NCBI RefSeq assembly: GCF_001713475.1
Contig: NZ_CP016499.1
Location: 2,542,001-2,606,000 of the forward strand
Direction: 5' to 3'
Length of the DNA stretch: 64,000 nucleotides
From: Agrobacterium sp. RAC06
GTDB lineage: Bacteria; Pseudomonadota; Alphaproteobacteria; Rhizobiales; Rhizobiaceae
Within the stretch, counting starts at the first letter, position 1; each line of letters starts with the position of its first letter. Positions 44,676 through 54,349 of this stretch are shown piece by piece. A program made the position numbers and the translations under genes. The notes below the pieces were generated by a model. That model ran no database searches, was not told the DNA's origin, and saw nothing but the letters and a program-made list of their open reading frames with translations.

Positions 44676-46097
44676 ATGAACGAACGCGTTCAGCCACCGG
44701 AGCTGCCGGCCTCAAGGACGGCCCATGTCATGGCCGATATTCGCGGCCGCATCGGTTCGGGCCAGTTCGTGCCCAACGACCGGCTGCCCTCGATCCGGCG
44801 CCTCGCCGCGGAGCTTTCGGTGTCGCCCTCGACTGTGGTCGAAGCCTATGACCGGCTCTCCGCCGAGGGCTTGATCCGGGCCCGCCCCGGCTCCGGCTTC
44901 TTCGTCACCGAGGCCGGTCGCACGCCAGCACCCCTCGTCCGGCTTGAGCCGCCAAGGCCCCCTGAAGTCGATCCCTTCTGGGTAGCGCGTCAGGCGCTGG
45001 ACGCCGATCCAGGCACATCCAAGCCCGGCTGCGGCTGGCTGCCGCCGGACTGGATGCCGACCGCCCTCCTGCATGCCGGCATGCGAAACGTGCTCCGCCA
45101 GGCGACCAGCCTCATGACGGATTACGGACCCTCGCGCGGCAGTGCTGGCCTTCGGCGCTTCGTCGAGATGCGACTGCGTCAGCAGTCGATTACGCTGTCC
45201 GAAGATCAGGTGCTGCTTGCAGGCTCTGCCACCCAGGCGCTCGATCTGGTCTGCCGGCTGCTTTTGCGCCCCGGCGACCGCGTGATCGTCGACGATCCCT
45301 GCTACTTCAATTTCCAGACGCTGCTCCGCGCCCACCAGGCCATCGCCATCCCCGTGCCCTATACAGAAAACGGCCCCGACATCGCCGCCTTCCAGGCCGC
45401 CGTCGCCCGCGAGGCGCCGCGGCTTTATCTCACCAATTCCGGTCTGCACAATCCGACCGGTGCTACGCTCTCGCCGCAGATCGCCTTCCAGCTGCTCGGC
45501 ATCATCACGCGTTCGGACATGCTGGTCGTCGAGGACGACATCTTTTCCGATTTCGAGCCGGAGCCTGCGATGACACTTGCGACGCTCGACGGGCTTTCCC
45601 GGGTCATCCGCATCGGCAGCTTCTCCAAGACCATCTCTGCTTCGCTGCGCACAGGATTCATCGCCGCCGACCCCGAGCGGATCCGGCTCCTCACTGACCT
45701 CCAGGTTGCAATCCAGTTCGGCGGCCCAAGCCAGGTTGCGACCGAAGCGATCCATGGCGTGCTCGCAAGCGGCGGCTATCGCAAACATCTCGAGCAATTG
45801 CATCGGCGGCTCGACAAAGAGCGGCGCGCGGTGGGGACCCGGCTCGGGGATCTTGGCATCCATCCCGTGCTCGCGCCGCGCGGCGGGCCCTATCTCTGGT
45901 GCCGGATGCCGGAAGGTGTCAGTTCCACCGCGCTTGCGCAGGCCGCCCTGCCGCAGGGGGTTGTGCTGGCGCCCGGCAACGTCTTCAGCCCGTCGCTGTC
46001 ATCAGACGGTTTCATGCGCTTCAACGTCGCGCACATGGGCGATGCGCGCCCGTTTCGGGTTCTGGAACGGGCGTTGAAGACGTCGCGCTGGCACTGA
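44676..46097 (+). CDS. MocR-type regulator (GntR HTH fused to aminotransferase-I domain)
   Basis: 473 residues from ATG 44676 (AAAGG upstream). The GntR winged helix lies at about 14-77 (VMADIRGRIGSGQFVPNDRLPSIRRLAAELSVSPSTVVEAYDRL), then a fold-type I PLP domain: the PLP lysine is K318 in IGSFSKTISASLRTGF, with NPTG (LHNPTGATL) and the Asp of VVEDDIFSDF. Aminotransferase activity is not expected; the domain senses PLP-bound ligands. In-frame starts at 44655 (TTG) and 44658 also exist. Its 3' end runs into the truncated permease below. Confidence 0.92.
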   Translation: MNERVQPPELPASRTAHVMADIRGRIGSGQFVPNDRLPSIRRLAAELSVSPSTVVEAYDRLSAEGLIRARPGSGFFVTEAGRTPAPLVRLEPPRPPEVDPFWVARQALDADPGTSKPGCGWLPPDWMPTALLHAGMRNVLRQATSLMTDYGPSRGSAGLRRFVEMRLRQQSITLSEDQVLLAGSATQALDLVCRLLLRPGDRVIVDDPCYFNFQTLLRAHQAIAIPVPYTENGPDIAAFQAAVAREAPRLYLTNSGLHNPTGATLSPQIAFQLLGIITRSDMLVVEDDIFSDFEPEPAMTLATLDGLSRVIRIGSFSKTISASLRTGFIAADPERIRLLTDLQVAIQFGGPSQVATEAIHGVLASGGYRKHLEQLHRRLDKERRAVGTRLGDLGIHPVLAPRGGPYLWCRMPEGVSSTALAQAALPQGVVLAPGNVFSPSLSSDGFMRFNVAHMGDARPFRVLERALKTSRWH

Positions 46098-47072
46098 CTG
46101 CCGTCGTCTTCGTGGTGGCTTTGAGTGTGGGGATCGGTGATCTGCCGATCCCGATCAGCACCACTTTCCTTGCGATCTCCAACAAGCTCGGCTGGACAAC
46201 AGCCGAGCTCAATCGCATCCATGAAGCCGTGATCTGGGACTACAGGCTGAGCCGGGCGCTTGTCGCGGCCTTCTGCGGTGCGGGGCTCGCGATCTCGGGC
46301 GCCATCATGCAGTCGCTGCTGCGCAACCCGCTGGCTGAACCCTATGTGCTCGGCATTTCGGCCGGCGCCTCCACAGGGGCCGTGGGGTATTGTCATCCTC
46401 GGCTTCGGCTCCGCAGCCATCTCGCTCTCGGCCGGCGCTTTCGCCGGGGCCTTCGCCGCCTTCCTCTTCGTCGTCCTGTTGTCCAACGGCACGCGCGGCG
46501 GGGCCGACCGCACCATTCTGGCTGGCGTTGCTGCATCCCAGCTCTTCAACGCCGCAACCTCTTATATCGTGACGACTGCCGGCAATGCCCAGCAGGCGCG
46601 GGATGTGATGTTCTGGCTGCTCGGCAGCTTCGGCGGCGTGCGCTGGCCGGAGTTCATGCTGGTCTCCGTGGTCGTCGGGTTTGGCCTGATCGCCTGCCTC
46701 GCCTATTCCCGCATCCTCGACGCCTTCGCCTTTGGCGACGAGGCCGCAGCAGCACTTGGCGTCAATGTCGGTCGCGCCCGGCTCGCGCTCTTCTGTCTCA
46801 CCGCCATGCTGACGGCGACGATCGTCAGCATGGTCGGCTCGATCGGCTTTGTAGGCCTCGTCATCCCGCATGCCGCACGCTTCCTCGTCGGACCGCTTCA
46901 TATCCGCCTGCTTCCAGCCTGCGCCATTGGCGGGGCGATCTTCATGGTGCTTGCCGATATAGCCTCGCGGATCCTGGTTCCGCAGCAGGTGCTGCCAATC
47001 GGCGTCGTAACCGCGCTCGTCGGCGTTCCCGTCTTCTCGATCATCCTCTATCGTTTCCAGCGTCCGACATGA
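46085..47072 (+). pseudogene. Remnant of a FecCD-type iron-chelate ABC permease, frameshifted
   Basis: Translated with one repair, this reads as a BtuC/FecCD permease: ALALTAVVFVVALSVGIGDLPIP, RLSRALVAAFCGAGLAISGAIMQSLLRNPLAEPYVLGISAGAS, then, in the second frame, GFGSAAISLSAGAFAG, VGSIGFVGLVIPHAARFLVGP and the typical end. Two faults are seen. The N-terminus has no start codon in place and overlaps the MocR 3' end. A run of four G (46384-46387) puts the rest in another frame; removing one base restores GASTGAVG-IVILGF. It looks like a deletion fused to the previous gene plus a 1-base insertion; sequencing error cannot be ruled out for the latter alone. Confidence 0.85.
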
Positions 47073-47686
47073 GCATCACGGCCGACACCATCACCTGGAA
47101 GATCGGGTCGAAGACCATTCTCGAACAGGCTTTGCCACGCGCCCCGGCGAGATGCTCGGCCTGCTCGGCCCCGATGGCTCCGGCAAGACATCCCTGCTGC
47201 GGCTGCTCGCAGGCTTGAAGCGTCCCCATTCGGGCAGCATCCGCCTTGAAGGACACGATATCCAGTCGATTCCCCGCAAGACGATGGCGCAGCGGATGGC
47301 CTTAGTCGAACAGCATGCCACGACCAATGCCAATCTGAAGGTTGTCGACGTCGTCAAGCTCGGCCGTTTCCCGCATCGCTCAATGTTCTCCGCCTGGACT
47401 GCGGAAGACCAGGCCGCCGTCGAGCAGGCGCTGGAGCGGGCGGGAATGGTGGCAAAGCGCGACCATACCTGGCAGAGCCTGTCCGGCGGCGAACGGCAGC
47501 GGGCGCATATCGCCCGGGCGCTGGCTCAAGCCCCCAAGGAAATCATCCTCGACGAGCCGACCAACCATCTCGACCTGCAACACCAGATCGCGCTTCTGTC
47601 GCGAGGTATTCTCGATCGATGCCCATGTTGAGCCCTCGGCGCATCATGGCCGGCCGCTGATCCAATTCTCGCGGACGGTCCGCTAG
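47069..47686 (+). pseudogene. Remnant of a FecE-type ABC ATPase with indel and internal deletion
   Basis: The start MSITADTITWKIGSKTILE matches the beginning of siderophore-uptake ATPases and overlaps the permease stop (ATGA). Around 47126-47128 the frame shifts: GFATRPGEMLGLLGPDGSGKTSLLRLLAG continues in another frame. Signature LSGGERQRAHIARAL and Walker B IILDEPTNHLDL are then intact, but after ALLS (near 47600) the H-loop and some tens of residues are missing; the C-terminal tail EVFSIDAHVEPSAHHGRPLIQFSR reappears in a third frame. The protein cannot be functional as written. Confidence 0.85.
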
Positions 47687-47756
47687 GTCGACATGATTGC
47701 CTGGCAGTCCTGACCCGGACGAGCCGCCGATGCGGCTGAGAAATCGACCATCTCGC

Positions 47757-48620
47757 TCAGCCGCCGACCGCCCGGCGATAGGCCGATGGCGTCGTGCCGG
47801 TGACGGCCTTGAACATTCGCGTCAGATGGCTCTGGCTGCTGAAACCGCAGGCCGATGCGATCTGGGCGATCGGTTCGTTGCCGGCCAGCATACGCCTTGC
47901 GCGATCGATACGGCGGTTGAGGATGAAGTCATGCGGTGAGACGCCGCAACTTGCGCGAAACATCCGCTGCAGATGGAATTCGCTCAAATCCGCGAGCCGC
48001 GCCAGATCCTTCAGGGTGATTGTCTGGTCGAGGCTTGCCTCGATGTGCTCCACAAGCCGTCTCCGCAGCACGGGAGCCAGACCGCCACGCAGCACCGGAC
48101 GCCGCTCACCGCCATAACGCGGGTCGGCAAAGAGCTGCCCGACGGCCGCCACGATCGCCTGTTCGGCCAGCAGCCGGTTGCCGCCCTGCGTGGCAGCGGC
48201 CAGATGCACCAGCGCCTCCGCGAGTTTCGGCGCCTCGTCGAAGGTCGCCTCTGGTAGAAGCATCAGCCGGGCATCGCGGTCGAAGGTTTCCGAGAACAGG
48301 CGGCGCAGTTCATCGTCAGCGACATAGAGATGCACGAATTCGAAGTTGTCGGTGATCTCCCATTCGGACGAGGCACCCTGCGGCATGATGCAGAGCGCAC
48401 CCGGCCAGCCGGCGATGCTGCCGGCATCGAGCCGTCGCGTGCCGTCGCCGCCGCGCAGGTAACAGCTGAAGGTATGCCCGTCGGTCCGCTCGTAGCGCAT
48501 GCGGTCATGGCTGTTGCGCCAGATGGCGCTTGCCCTGCCCTCGCCCAGGTCAAGCGTTTCCCCACGCTCGGCACGGGACGAGGCGGACAGAGAGCCGAAG
48601 ACGGTGGCGGTGTGCAGCAT
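47757..48620 (-). CDS. AraC-family transcriptional regulator
   Basis: 287 residues. An N-terminal sensing domain (GHTFSCYLRGGDGTRRLDAGSIAGWPGALCIMPQGASSEWEI) of the cupin-like AraC type is followed by two helix-turn-helices: LKDLARLADLSEFHLQRMFRASCGVSPHDFILNRRI and IAQIASACGFSSQSHLTRMFKAVTGTTPSAYRR. It is divergent from the EamA gene (161 bases), which it probably controls. AAGG lies ahead of the ATG. The siderophore-uptake remnants face it from the other side but no link is shown. Confidence 0.9.
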   Translation of the reverse strand: MLHTATVFGSLSASSRAERGETLDLGEGRASAIWRNSHDRMRYERTDGHTFSCYLRGGDGTRRLDAGSIAGWPGALCIMPQGASSEWEITDNFEFVHLYVADDELRRLFSETFDRDARLMLLPEATFDEAPKLAEALVHLAAATQGGNRLLAEQAIVAAVGQLFADPRYGGERRPVLRGGLAPVLRRRLVEHIEASLDQTITLKDLARLADLSEFHLQRMFRASCGVSPHDFILNRRIDRARRMLAGNEPIAQIASACGFSSQSHLTRMFKAVTGTTPSAYRRAVGG

Positions 48621-48781
48621 GGATAACCTTCACGAGATCGCCTCGCATTCTAGCGCGCTTGATGCGCCGCGCCATCACCAATCGGATAGGCGTAGCCGCC
48701 TCAGCGCAGTTCGCCGCAAGATCATGCAAGAACGGATTGCGCAAGCGGCGCTACCTGCCTTTCGAAAGCGAGGCGCATCCC

Positions 48782-49696
48782 ATGACCAATTTTCTTCTCT
48801 TCTCGTCCACCGTGCTGATCTGGGGCACGACCTGGATCGCGATCGCGCTGCAGATCGGGCCGGTGCCCGTGCTGGTCTCGGTCTTTTATCGCTTCGCCCT
48901 TGCGGCGCTCGTGCTCGTCGGCGTGCTGGCCCTCACAGGTCGCCTGAAAGTGCCGACGCTCAAGCAGCAGCCCTTCATCCTCGTCCAGGCGCTGTCGCTC
49001 TTCTGCTGCAACTTCCTCTGCTTCTATCACGCGGCGAGCTATGTGCCGTCTGGGCTCATCTCCGTCGTCTTCTCGCTCGCCACTGTTTACAACGCCGTCA
49101 ATGCCCGGATCTTCTTCGGCGATCAGATCAAGCCGCGCACACTGGTCGCCGCAGGCTTTGGCGCCACCGGACTTGCGCTGCTTTTCGGGCCCGAGATCTT
49201 CATCGCCGTCAATCCGGACAGCTGGAAGGGCATCGGCCTTTCGGCGCTCGGCACGCTGTTCTTTTCCTTCGGCAACATGGCCTCCCGCCGCAACAGCGCT
49301 GAAGGCATCGCGCCTGTCACCGCCAATGCCTGGGGCATGAGCTACGGCTCGGCAGCACTTCTTGCCCTGATCGGCATCACCGGCACGCCCATCGTGCTGC
49401 CGCCGGACCAGACCTATCTCGCCGCCCTCGTCTATCTCTCGGTCATCGGCTCCGTCATCGGCTTTACCACCTATCTGATGCTGGTCTCGCGCATCGGCTC
49501 GCAGAAGGCCGCCTATGCCACTGTGCTTTTCCCGGTCGTCGCGCTGACGCTATCAAGCCTCTACGAGGACTATCACTTCACGCCGCTCGCGATGGTGGGT
49601 CTCGCACTCACGCTCGCCGGCAATGCAGTGATGTTTGCGCGCCTGCCGCGCCGACAGCCCCTTAACGCTGTCGAGCCGGCGGAACTGAAGGGCTGA
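48782..49696 (+). CDS. EamA/DMT-family transporter opposite an AraC regulator
   Basis: 304 residues with ten spans in two EamA repeats: STVLIWGTTWIAIALQIGPVPVLVSVFYRFALAALVLVGVL and LTANAWGMSYGSAALLALIGITG with YLSVIGSVIGFTTYLMLVSRIGSQKAAYATVLFPVVALTLSSLYEDYHF. It fits the YddG/RhtA-type amino-acid or metabolite exporters. The start at 48782 is at the first conserved residue; its Shine-Dalgarno is weak. Longer frames upstream are not conserved. Single gene. Confidence 0.9.
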   Translation: MTNFLLFSSTVLIWGTTWIAIALQIGPVPVLVSVFYRFALAALVLVGVLALTGRLKVPTLKQQPFILVQALSLFCCNFLCFYHAASYVPSGLISVVFSLATVYNAVNARIFFGDQIKPRTLVAAGFGATGLALLFGPEIFIAVNPDSWKGIGLSALGTLFFSFGNMASRRNSAEGIAPVTANAWGMSYGSAALLALIGITGTPIVLPPDQTYLAALVYLSVIGSVIGFTTYLMLVSRIGSQKAAYATVLFPVVALTLSSLYEDYHFTPLAMVGLALTLAGNAVMFARLPRRQPLNAVEPAELKG

Positions 49697-49836
49697 CTAC
49701 AGATCCTTCCGCCGTGACGGATGGCGCGGTCGATTTCCCGCGTCAGCGACGACATTCTGCGCTATGAGAAGCGTCACCGTCTGATCCCAACGCTGAAAGT
49801 GCCCATGGCCCCACGTTCCAACTCCGTGATCCGCCC

Positions 49837-50859
49837 TTGACCGGCCTCAACGACACCGCCGCGCTCACGCGGCTCGGCTTCAACGCCTTCTTCACCGAGC
49901 AAGTGACGGCTGACGAGGCCGAGCTCCTTGTGCGCCGCATCTCTTCGGTGCATCGCGACCGCCTGGAGGCGATCGATGCGACGGGGCCGGTGGAGATCGA
50001 GCTTCCGCCCAACAGCAATACCGCCGATTTTGCCGTGGGCGACTGGGTTCTTGCCGCGCCCTATACCGGACTGCTCGCGCGCCGCCTGGATCGCCAGACC
50101 GTGCTGCAACGGCGGACCGAAGGCGCCTTCGGCCAGCAGCTTGCCGCCGCCAATGTCGATACGCTGTTCATCGTCACCTCCTGCAATGCGGATTTCAACG
50201 CCGCGCGGCTGGAACGTTATCTGGTGATGGCCAATGAAGCGGGCACGCGGCCTGTCATCGTGCTCACCAAGGCCGATACGGTCGATGATGCCTCTGTCTA
50301 CGCGGATGAGGCCCAAGGCCTGCAGCGCGATCTTCCCGTCGTCATCGTCAACGCCCGCTCGCCTGAAGCCGTCGACCCCTTGATGCCCTGGTGCGGCCCG
50401 GGCCAGACCGTTGCTCTGGTCGGCTCTTCTGGTGTGGGCAAGTCGACGCTGGTGAATACGCTCGCCGGCCACGGCGCGGAGACGGCGCAGAAGACCGGCG
50501 CGATCCGCGAGCATGATGCCAAGGGGCGGCATACGACGACGGCACGTTCCCTGCACGCCATTGCGAGCGGCGGCTGGGTGATCGATACGCCCGGCATCCG
50601 CACGCTCTATGTCAGCGACATCACGGACGGGATCGACACGTTGTTTGCCGAAATCACCGAGCTTGTGCCGCATTGCAAGTTCCGCGACTGCAGCCATTCG
50701 CACGAGAAGGGTTGCGCCGTGCAGGCGGCGATCAGGGACGGCAGCCTCGATCCTGCACGTCTCGACCGCTGGCGCCAGCTGCAGGCGGAGAACCGGGACC
50801 GCACGCCCGTCTATTCCGGGCCGAAGGGCAACAAGACGCTGCGCAAGAAGAAGTATTGA
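49837..50859 (+). CDS. rsgA: Ribosome small subunit-dependent GTPase A (RsgA)
   Basis: Circularly permuted GTPase acting in the late maturation of the 30S subunit. 340 residues: OB-fold, then G4 VLTKAD, G1 GSSGVGKST, G3 DTPG, and a zinc knuckle CKFRDCSHSHEKGC near the end, with a basic tail. Translation apparently begins at TTG (49837); the in-frame stretch upstream has no ATG or GTG, and no Shine-Dalgarno is visible, so the start is uncertain within a few codons. Confidence 0.93.
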   Translation: MTGLNDTAALTRLGFNAFFTEQVTADEAELLVRRISSVHRDRLEAIDATGPVEIELPPNSNTADFAVGDWVLAAPYTGLLARRLDRQTVLQRRTEGAFGQQLAAANVDTLFIVTSCNADFNAARLERYLVMANEAGTRPVIVLTKADTVDDASVYADEAQGLQRDLPVVIVNARSPEAVDPLMPWCGPGQTVALVGSSGVGKSTLVNTLAGHGAETAQKTGAIREHDAKGRHTTTARSLHAIASGGWVIDTPGIRTLYVSDITDGIDTLFAEITELVPHCKFRDCSHSHEKGCAVQAAIRDGSLDPARLDRWRQLQAENRDRTPVYSGPKGNKTLRKKKY

Positions 50860-50921
50860 GCTTTCGGTCGCCAATCCCTACATAGGGTTCATAGGCGACG
50901 CCCTTCGCACGCGTTGCATCT

Positions 50922-50943
50922 GCTCGCCATCGACGAGCTTTTT
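50922..50943 (+). terminator. Candidate terminator of rsgA
   Basis: GCTCG (50922-50926) and CGAGC (50934-50938) with a seven-base loop, followed directly by TTTTTCTT. The stem is only five pairs, so efficiency may be moderate. Confidence 0.55.
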
Positions 50944-51014
50944 CTTCCCCGTTCACCCGCGACATCACAGGCTTCGGCATCCTGCCGGGGCATTTTTCGG
51001 AATTGGAGACCAGC

Positions 51015-51164
51015 ATGGCAGACGAAACCACCGCCAAGGGCTATGAGCCGATCCCCTTCGCCAAGAAGCACCGCATCTCGGTCGAAGATGCCAAGGCGAT
51101 CCTTGCCAAGCACGGCGACGACCGCAAGTCCGCCGACAAGGAAGGCCGTCGCGTCAGCCTGTGA
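51015..51164 (+). CDS. Small conserved-looking protein, 49 aa, unknown
   Basis: An ATG behind GGAG opens 49 codons: it begins MADETTAKGYEPIPFAKKHR and continues ISVEDAKAILAKHGDDRKSADKEGRRVSL. The sequence is hydrophilic with an Asp/Lys-rich helix. It is followed by a strong terminator 60 bases downstream, which supports its reality. No family is recognised. Confidence 0.7.
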   Translation: MADETTAKGYEPIPFAKKHRISVEDAKAILAKHGDDRKSADKEGRRVSL

Positions 51165-51220
51165 GGTGTGATGACGAAGCCCGACCTTACCGACGGTCAT
51201 GACCTTCGGGTACACATCAA

Positions 51221-51258
51221 AAAAGCCCTTTCCCTGACATGCAGGGAAAGGGCTTTTT
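51221..51258. terminator. Bidirectional terminator between the 49-aa gene and pheT
   Basis: GCCCTTTCCCTG (51225-51236) and CAGGGAAAGGGC (51242-51253), perfect over 12 pairs, loop ACATG. AAAAAA lies on the left and TTTTTC on the right, so it can serve both the plus-strand small gene and pheT on the minus strand (ends at 51304). Confidence 0.92.
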
Positions 51259-51303
51259 CTTTGTCTCATCGCCAGCGGCCCAGGTCCGCCCGCCATCACA
51301 GGA

Positions 51304-53727
51304 TCAGGCGCGCAGCGTGCCGCCCGTGGACTTCTCGACATTGCCGACGATCTTCTTCGTCAGCGCATCGAAATCCTCGTCGGTCAGCGTCTTGTCGGTC
51401 GGCTGGATCAGAACCTCGATCGCCACCGACTTCTTGCCCTCGCCGACGGATGCGCCCTCGAAGATATCGAAGACATTGACGCCGGAGATCAGCTTGCGAT
51501 CGGCGCTTGTCGCCGCCTTGATGATCGCGCCCGCCTCGACCGCCTTTTCGACGACGAAGGCAAAGTCGCGCTTCACCATCTGGAAGGCCGAAAGCTCGAG
51601 CGCCGGCTTGGTGCGGGTCGCCTTCTTCTTCGGTTCCGGCAGGGCATCGACATAGATCTCGAAGCCGCAGAGCGTGCCTGATACGTCGAGCGCTTCCAGC
51701 GTCTTCGGGTGGAATTCACCGAAGGTGCCGAGGATAACCTTGGGGCCGGCCTTGATGGTGCCGGAACGGCCCGGGTGGTACCATTCGGGACCGCCCTGCT
51801 CGATCTGGACATTGCTCATCGGAATGCCGCAGGCTTCCAACACGGCGAGCGCATCGGCCTTGGCGTCGAAGACGTCGACCGGCTTGCCGCCGCCCTTGGC
51901 CTGGTTGGACCACATGCGGCCGGCACCGGCGATTGAGGCCGTGCCACGGCGCACGCCACCGGCAACACGGCGCTGGGTCTCGGGCGTATCGCCCTCATAG
52001 GTGCCGGAGACTTCGAAGATCGCCACATCGCCAAAGCCACGGTCGGCATTGCGCTGGGCAGCGGTCAGCAGACCCGGCAGCAGCGAAGGCCGCATGTCCG
52101 ACATGTCGGCCGCGATCGGGTTGACGAGCTTCAGCTTCTCGCTGCCGCCGCCGAAGAGCTTGGCATGCTCGGCCGAAATGAAGGACCAGGTGACCGCTTC
52201 CAGCATGCCACGCGAGGCAAGCGCCCGGCGGGCAGACCGCGTGCGGATCTGCAGCGTGGTCAGGATCTTGCCATTGACCGAACCGGTCGGCGGCAGCGGT
52301 TCCGGCTTGATGTTGTCGACGCCGTGCATGCGCATGACCTCTTCGACGAGATCGGCCTTGCCGTCGACATCAGGACGCCAGGAGGGAACGGAGACCTTGG
52401 CCGAAGTCTCGTCGCCCGACAGGATCTCGAAGCCGAGGGCTGTCAGGATCTGGCGCGACTCGTCGTTGGAAACGGTCAGACCCGTCAGGCGCTTGACTTC
52501 CGCATAGGGGAAATCAACCACCTTCTTCTGGTGACCCTTGTAGCCCTCGACCTTCTTTTCGGCCGCGACACCGCCGCACATTTCGAGCACCAGCTCGGTG
52601 GTGCGCTCCAGACCCGGGACCATATATTCCGGATCAACGCCACGCTCGAAGCGATAGCGCGCATCGGTGATGATGCCATGCGCACGGCCGGTCTTGGCAA
52701 TGTTGATCGGATCCCAGAGGGCAGACTCAATCAGCACATTGACGGTGTTCTGGTCACAGCCGGAATGCTCGCCGCCCATGATGCCGCCGATGGATTCCGG
52801 TCCGTTGTCGTCAGCGATGACGACGTTGTTCGGGTTGAGCTTGTAGGTGCGGGTGTCGAGCGCAAGGATTTCCTCGCCGTCCTTGGCCCGGCGCACGACA
52901 AGCGCTCCCTTGACCTTGTCGGCGTCGAATACGTGCATCGGACGCCCCTGGTCGAAGGTCATGTAGTTGGTGACGTCGACGAGCGCCGAGATCGGTCGCA
53001 GGCCGATCGACAGAAGCCGCTGCTGCATCCATTTCGGGCTCGGGCCGTTCTTCACGCCGCGCACCAGGCGATAGGCAAAGCCCGGGCAAAGATGGTCTTC
53101 AAGCTCCAGCTTGACCTGATGCGGGGTCTCGCCCTCGACCTTGAAGGCGGGCGCCTTCGGGGCCTTGAGCGTGCCGAGGCCCGAGGCGGCCAGATCGCGG
53201 GCGATGCCGAAGACCGACGTGCAATCCGGACGGTTCGGCGTCAGGTTGATCTCGATGACCGGATCGTCGAGGCCGGCGTAAGATGCGAAGGAGGTTCCAA
53301 CCGGCGCATCCTCGGGCAGATCGATGATGCCGTTATGGTCGTCGGAGATGTTGAGCTCCTTTTCGGAGCACATCATGCCATGGCTTTCGACGCCACGGAT
53401 CTTGCCGACGGAGAGCGTGACATCAATGCCCGGCACATAAGTGCCCGGACGCGCCAAAGCGCCGATCATGCCGGCGCGGGCATTCGGCGCGCCGCAGACG
53501 ATCTGCACTGGCTTGCCGTCGCCGGCATCGACCGAGAGCACCTTCAGGCGATCGGCCTCAGGATGCTTTTCCGCCGTCAGGATCTTGGCGATGACGAAAG
53601 GCTTGTAGGCCGCCTTGTCATCGACATCCTCGACCTCAAGCCCGATCGCGGTCAGCCGCTCGCAGATCTCGTCGAGCGAGGCCTCAGTTTCCAGGTGATC
53701 CTTCAGCCAGGAGAGTGTGAATTTCAT
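51304..53727 (-). CDS. pheT: Phenylalanyl-tRNA synthetase beta subunit PheT
   Basis: The large subunit of the (alpha-beta)2 synthetase, which carries tRNA-binding and editing domains. 807 residues: an N-terminal EMAP-like tRNA-binding domain ([47 protein letters not shown]), the B3/B4 editing region ([27 protein letters not shown]), B5 and a C-terminal anticodon-binding FDX-ACB domain ([19 protein letters not shown]). Complete. pheS is not adjacent: a 1-kb cassette of DUF2442/DUF4160 genes lies between. Confidence 0.96.
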   Translation of the reverse strand: MKFTLSWLKDHLETEASLDEICERLTAIGLEVEDVDDKAAYKPFVIAKILTAEKHPEADRLKVLSVDAGDGKPVQIVCGAPNARAGMIGALARPGTYVPGIDVTLSVGKIRGVESHGMMCSEKELNISDDHNGIIDLPEDAPVGTSFASYAGLDDPVIEINLTPNRPDCTSVFGIARDLAASGLGTLKAPKAPAFKVEGETPHQVKLELEDHLCPGFAYRLVRGVKNGPSPKWMQQRLLSIGLRPISALVDVTNYMTFDQGRPMHVFDADKVKGALVVRRAKDGEEILALDTRTYKLNPNNVVIADDNGPESIGGIMGGEHSGCDQNTVNVLIESALWDPINIAKTGRAHGIITDARYRFERGVDPEYMVPGLERTTELVLEMCGGVAAEKKVEGYKGHQKKVVDFPYAEVKRLTGLTVSNDESRQILTALGFEILSGDETSAKVSVPSWRPDVDGKADLVEEVMRMHGVDNIKPEPLPPTGSVNGKILTTLQIRTRSARRALASRGMLEAVTWSFISAEHAKLFGGGSEKLKLVNPIAADMSDMRPSLLPGLLTAAQRNADRGFGDVAIFEVSGTYEGDTPETQRRVAGGVRRGTASIAGAGRMWSNQAKGGGKPVDVFDAKADALAVLEACGIPMSNVQIEQGGPEWYHPGRSGTIKAGPKVILGTFGEFHPKTLEALDVSGTLCGFEIYVDALPEPKKKATRTKPALELSAFQMVKRDFAFVVEKAVEAGAIIKAATSADRKLISGVNVFDIFEGASVGEGKKSVAIEVLIQPTDKTLTDEDFDALTKKIVGNVEKSTGGTLRA

Positions 53728-53807
53728 CGAACTTTCTCGTCTTCCTCAGCGCGCACTGCGCAAATTCAATATTCCGTCGCGGTCTCATCGATAGGTCGGC
53801 GCTTAAA

Positions 53808-54086
53808 TCAGGCCGCCTTGTCAGGCGCTTTGGCGCCCGGTGCCTTCCAGCCTGCCAGCATGCCTCGAATCGACAAATCCTCATCTACATCAGGCCAATG
53901 AACCCCCGCGAGCATGAGATGCACGTTGTTGCGCTGCGCAGGCGTTGCGTTCAGAAGCCGCGGATACCACCACAGCGGCGTCGATACCTGCCGTCCGTCG
54001 GCGAGCCGAACGTGGACCGTATGCGGGTCGCACCAGGCCTCGGTCGGGCGCTCCGCCTCTGGATAGGAATCATGCGAAATAGTCAT
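53808..54086 (-). CDS. DUF2442 protein, first copy
   Basis: 92 residues of the DUF2442 family: CDPHTVHVRLADGRQVSTPLWWYPRLLNATPAQRNNVHLM, then AGVHWPDVDEDLSIRGMLAG, the family's usual end. The start MTISHDSYPEAE (54086) overlaps the DUF4160 gene by 17 bases, so the two are translationally coupled. DUF2442 and DUF4160 pairs recur next to each other in many bacteria and have been proposed as toxin-antitoxin-like partners; no activity is shown here. Confidence 0.85.
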   Translation of the reverse strand: MTISHDSYPEAERPTEAWCDPHTVHVRLADGRQVSTPLWWYPRLLNATPAQRNNVHLMLAGVHWPDVDEDLSIRGMLAGWKAPGAKAPDKAA

Positions 54087-54303
54087 TCCATGCCTCCAGC
54101 ATCTGCTGCCTGTGTTCCGCGACCACTTCCAGTATACGTGCAAGGTCTCTCTGGCTAAAGCCCCCGGCTTCCGCGACCTTGAGATCAGCAAGCCAGACCT
54201 TCGCTTCACCTCCATTGCCATCGACGTGAATATGAGGCGGCTCATATCGGTCGGCGGAGTAGAAATGAAAGCGGAACCCATACTTGCGAAGGACCGTCGG
54301 CAT
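54070..54303 (-). CDS. DUF4160 protein
   Basis: 77 residues matching DUF4160: MPTVLRKYGFRFHFYSADRYEPPHIHVDGNGGEAKVWLADLKVAEAGGF, ending LEVVAEHRQQMLEAWNDYFA. The PPHIHV motif is the family hallmark. It lies between two DUF2442 genes and overlaps the downstream one. Proposed elsewhere as the toxin-like half of a DUF4160/DUF2442 pair; unproven. The ATG is 47 bases after the upstream DUF2442 stop. Confidence 0.88.
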   Translation of the reverse strand: MPTVLRKYGFRFHFYSADRYEPPHIHVDGNGGEAKVWLADLKVAEAGGFSQRDLARILEVVAEHRQQMLEAWNDYFA

Positions 54304-54349
54304 CAGCTCACCCCTTGCACAATCTCCTTCAACCTGAAGGATCCTAACC

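Noticed and set aside
48621..48781. Operator for the AraC regulator between its gene and the EamA gene
   Set aside because: No convincing direct or inverted repeat was found in this region.
50985..51000. Terminator at TGCCGGGGCATTTTT between rsgA and the 49-aa gene
   Set aside because: The stem is only four pairs around GG and the T-run is shared with the ribosome-site region; the stem at 50922-50943 is the better candidate.
52165..53901. 578-codon plus-strand frame opposite pheT
   Set aside because: Same reason: pheT is intact and highly conserved, and the antisense translation shows only codon shadow.
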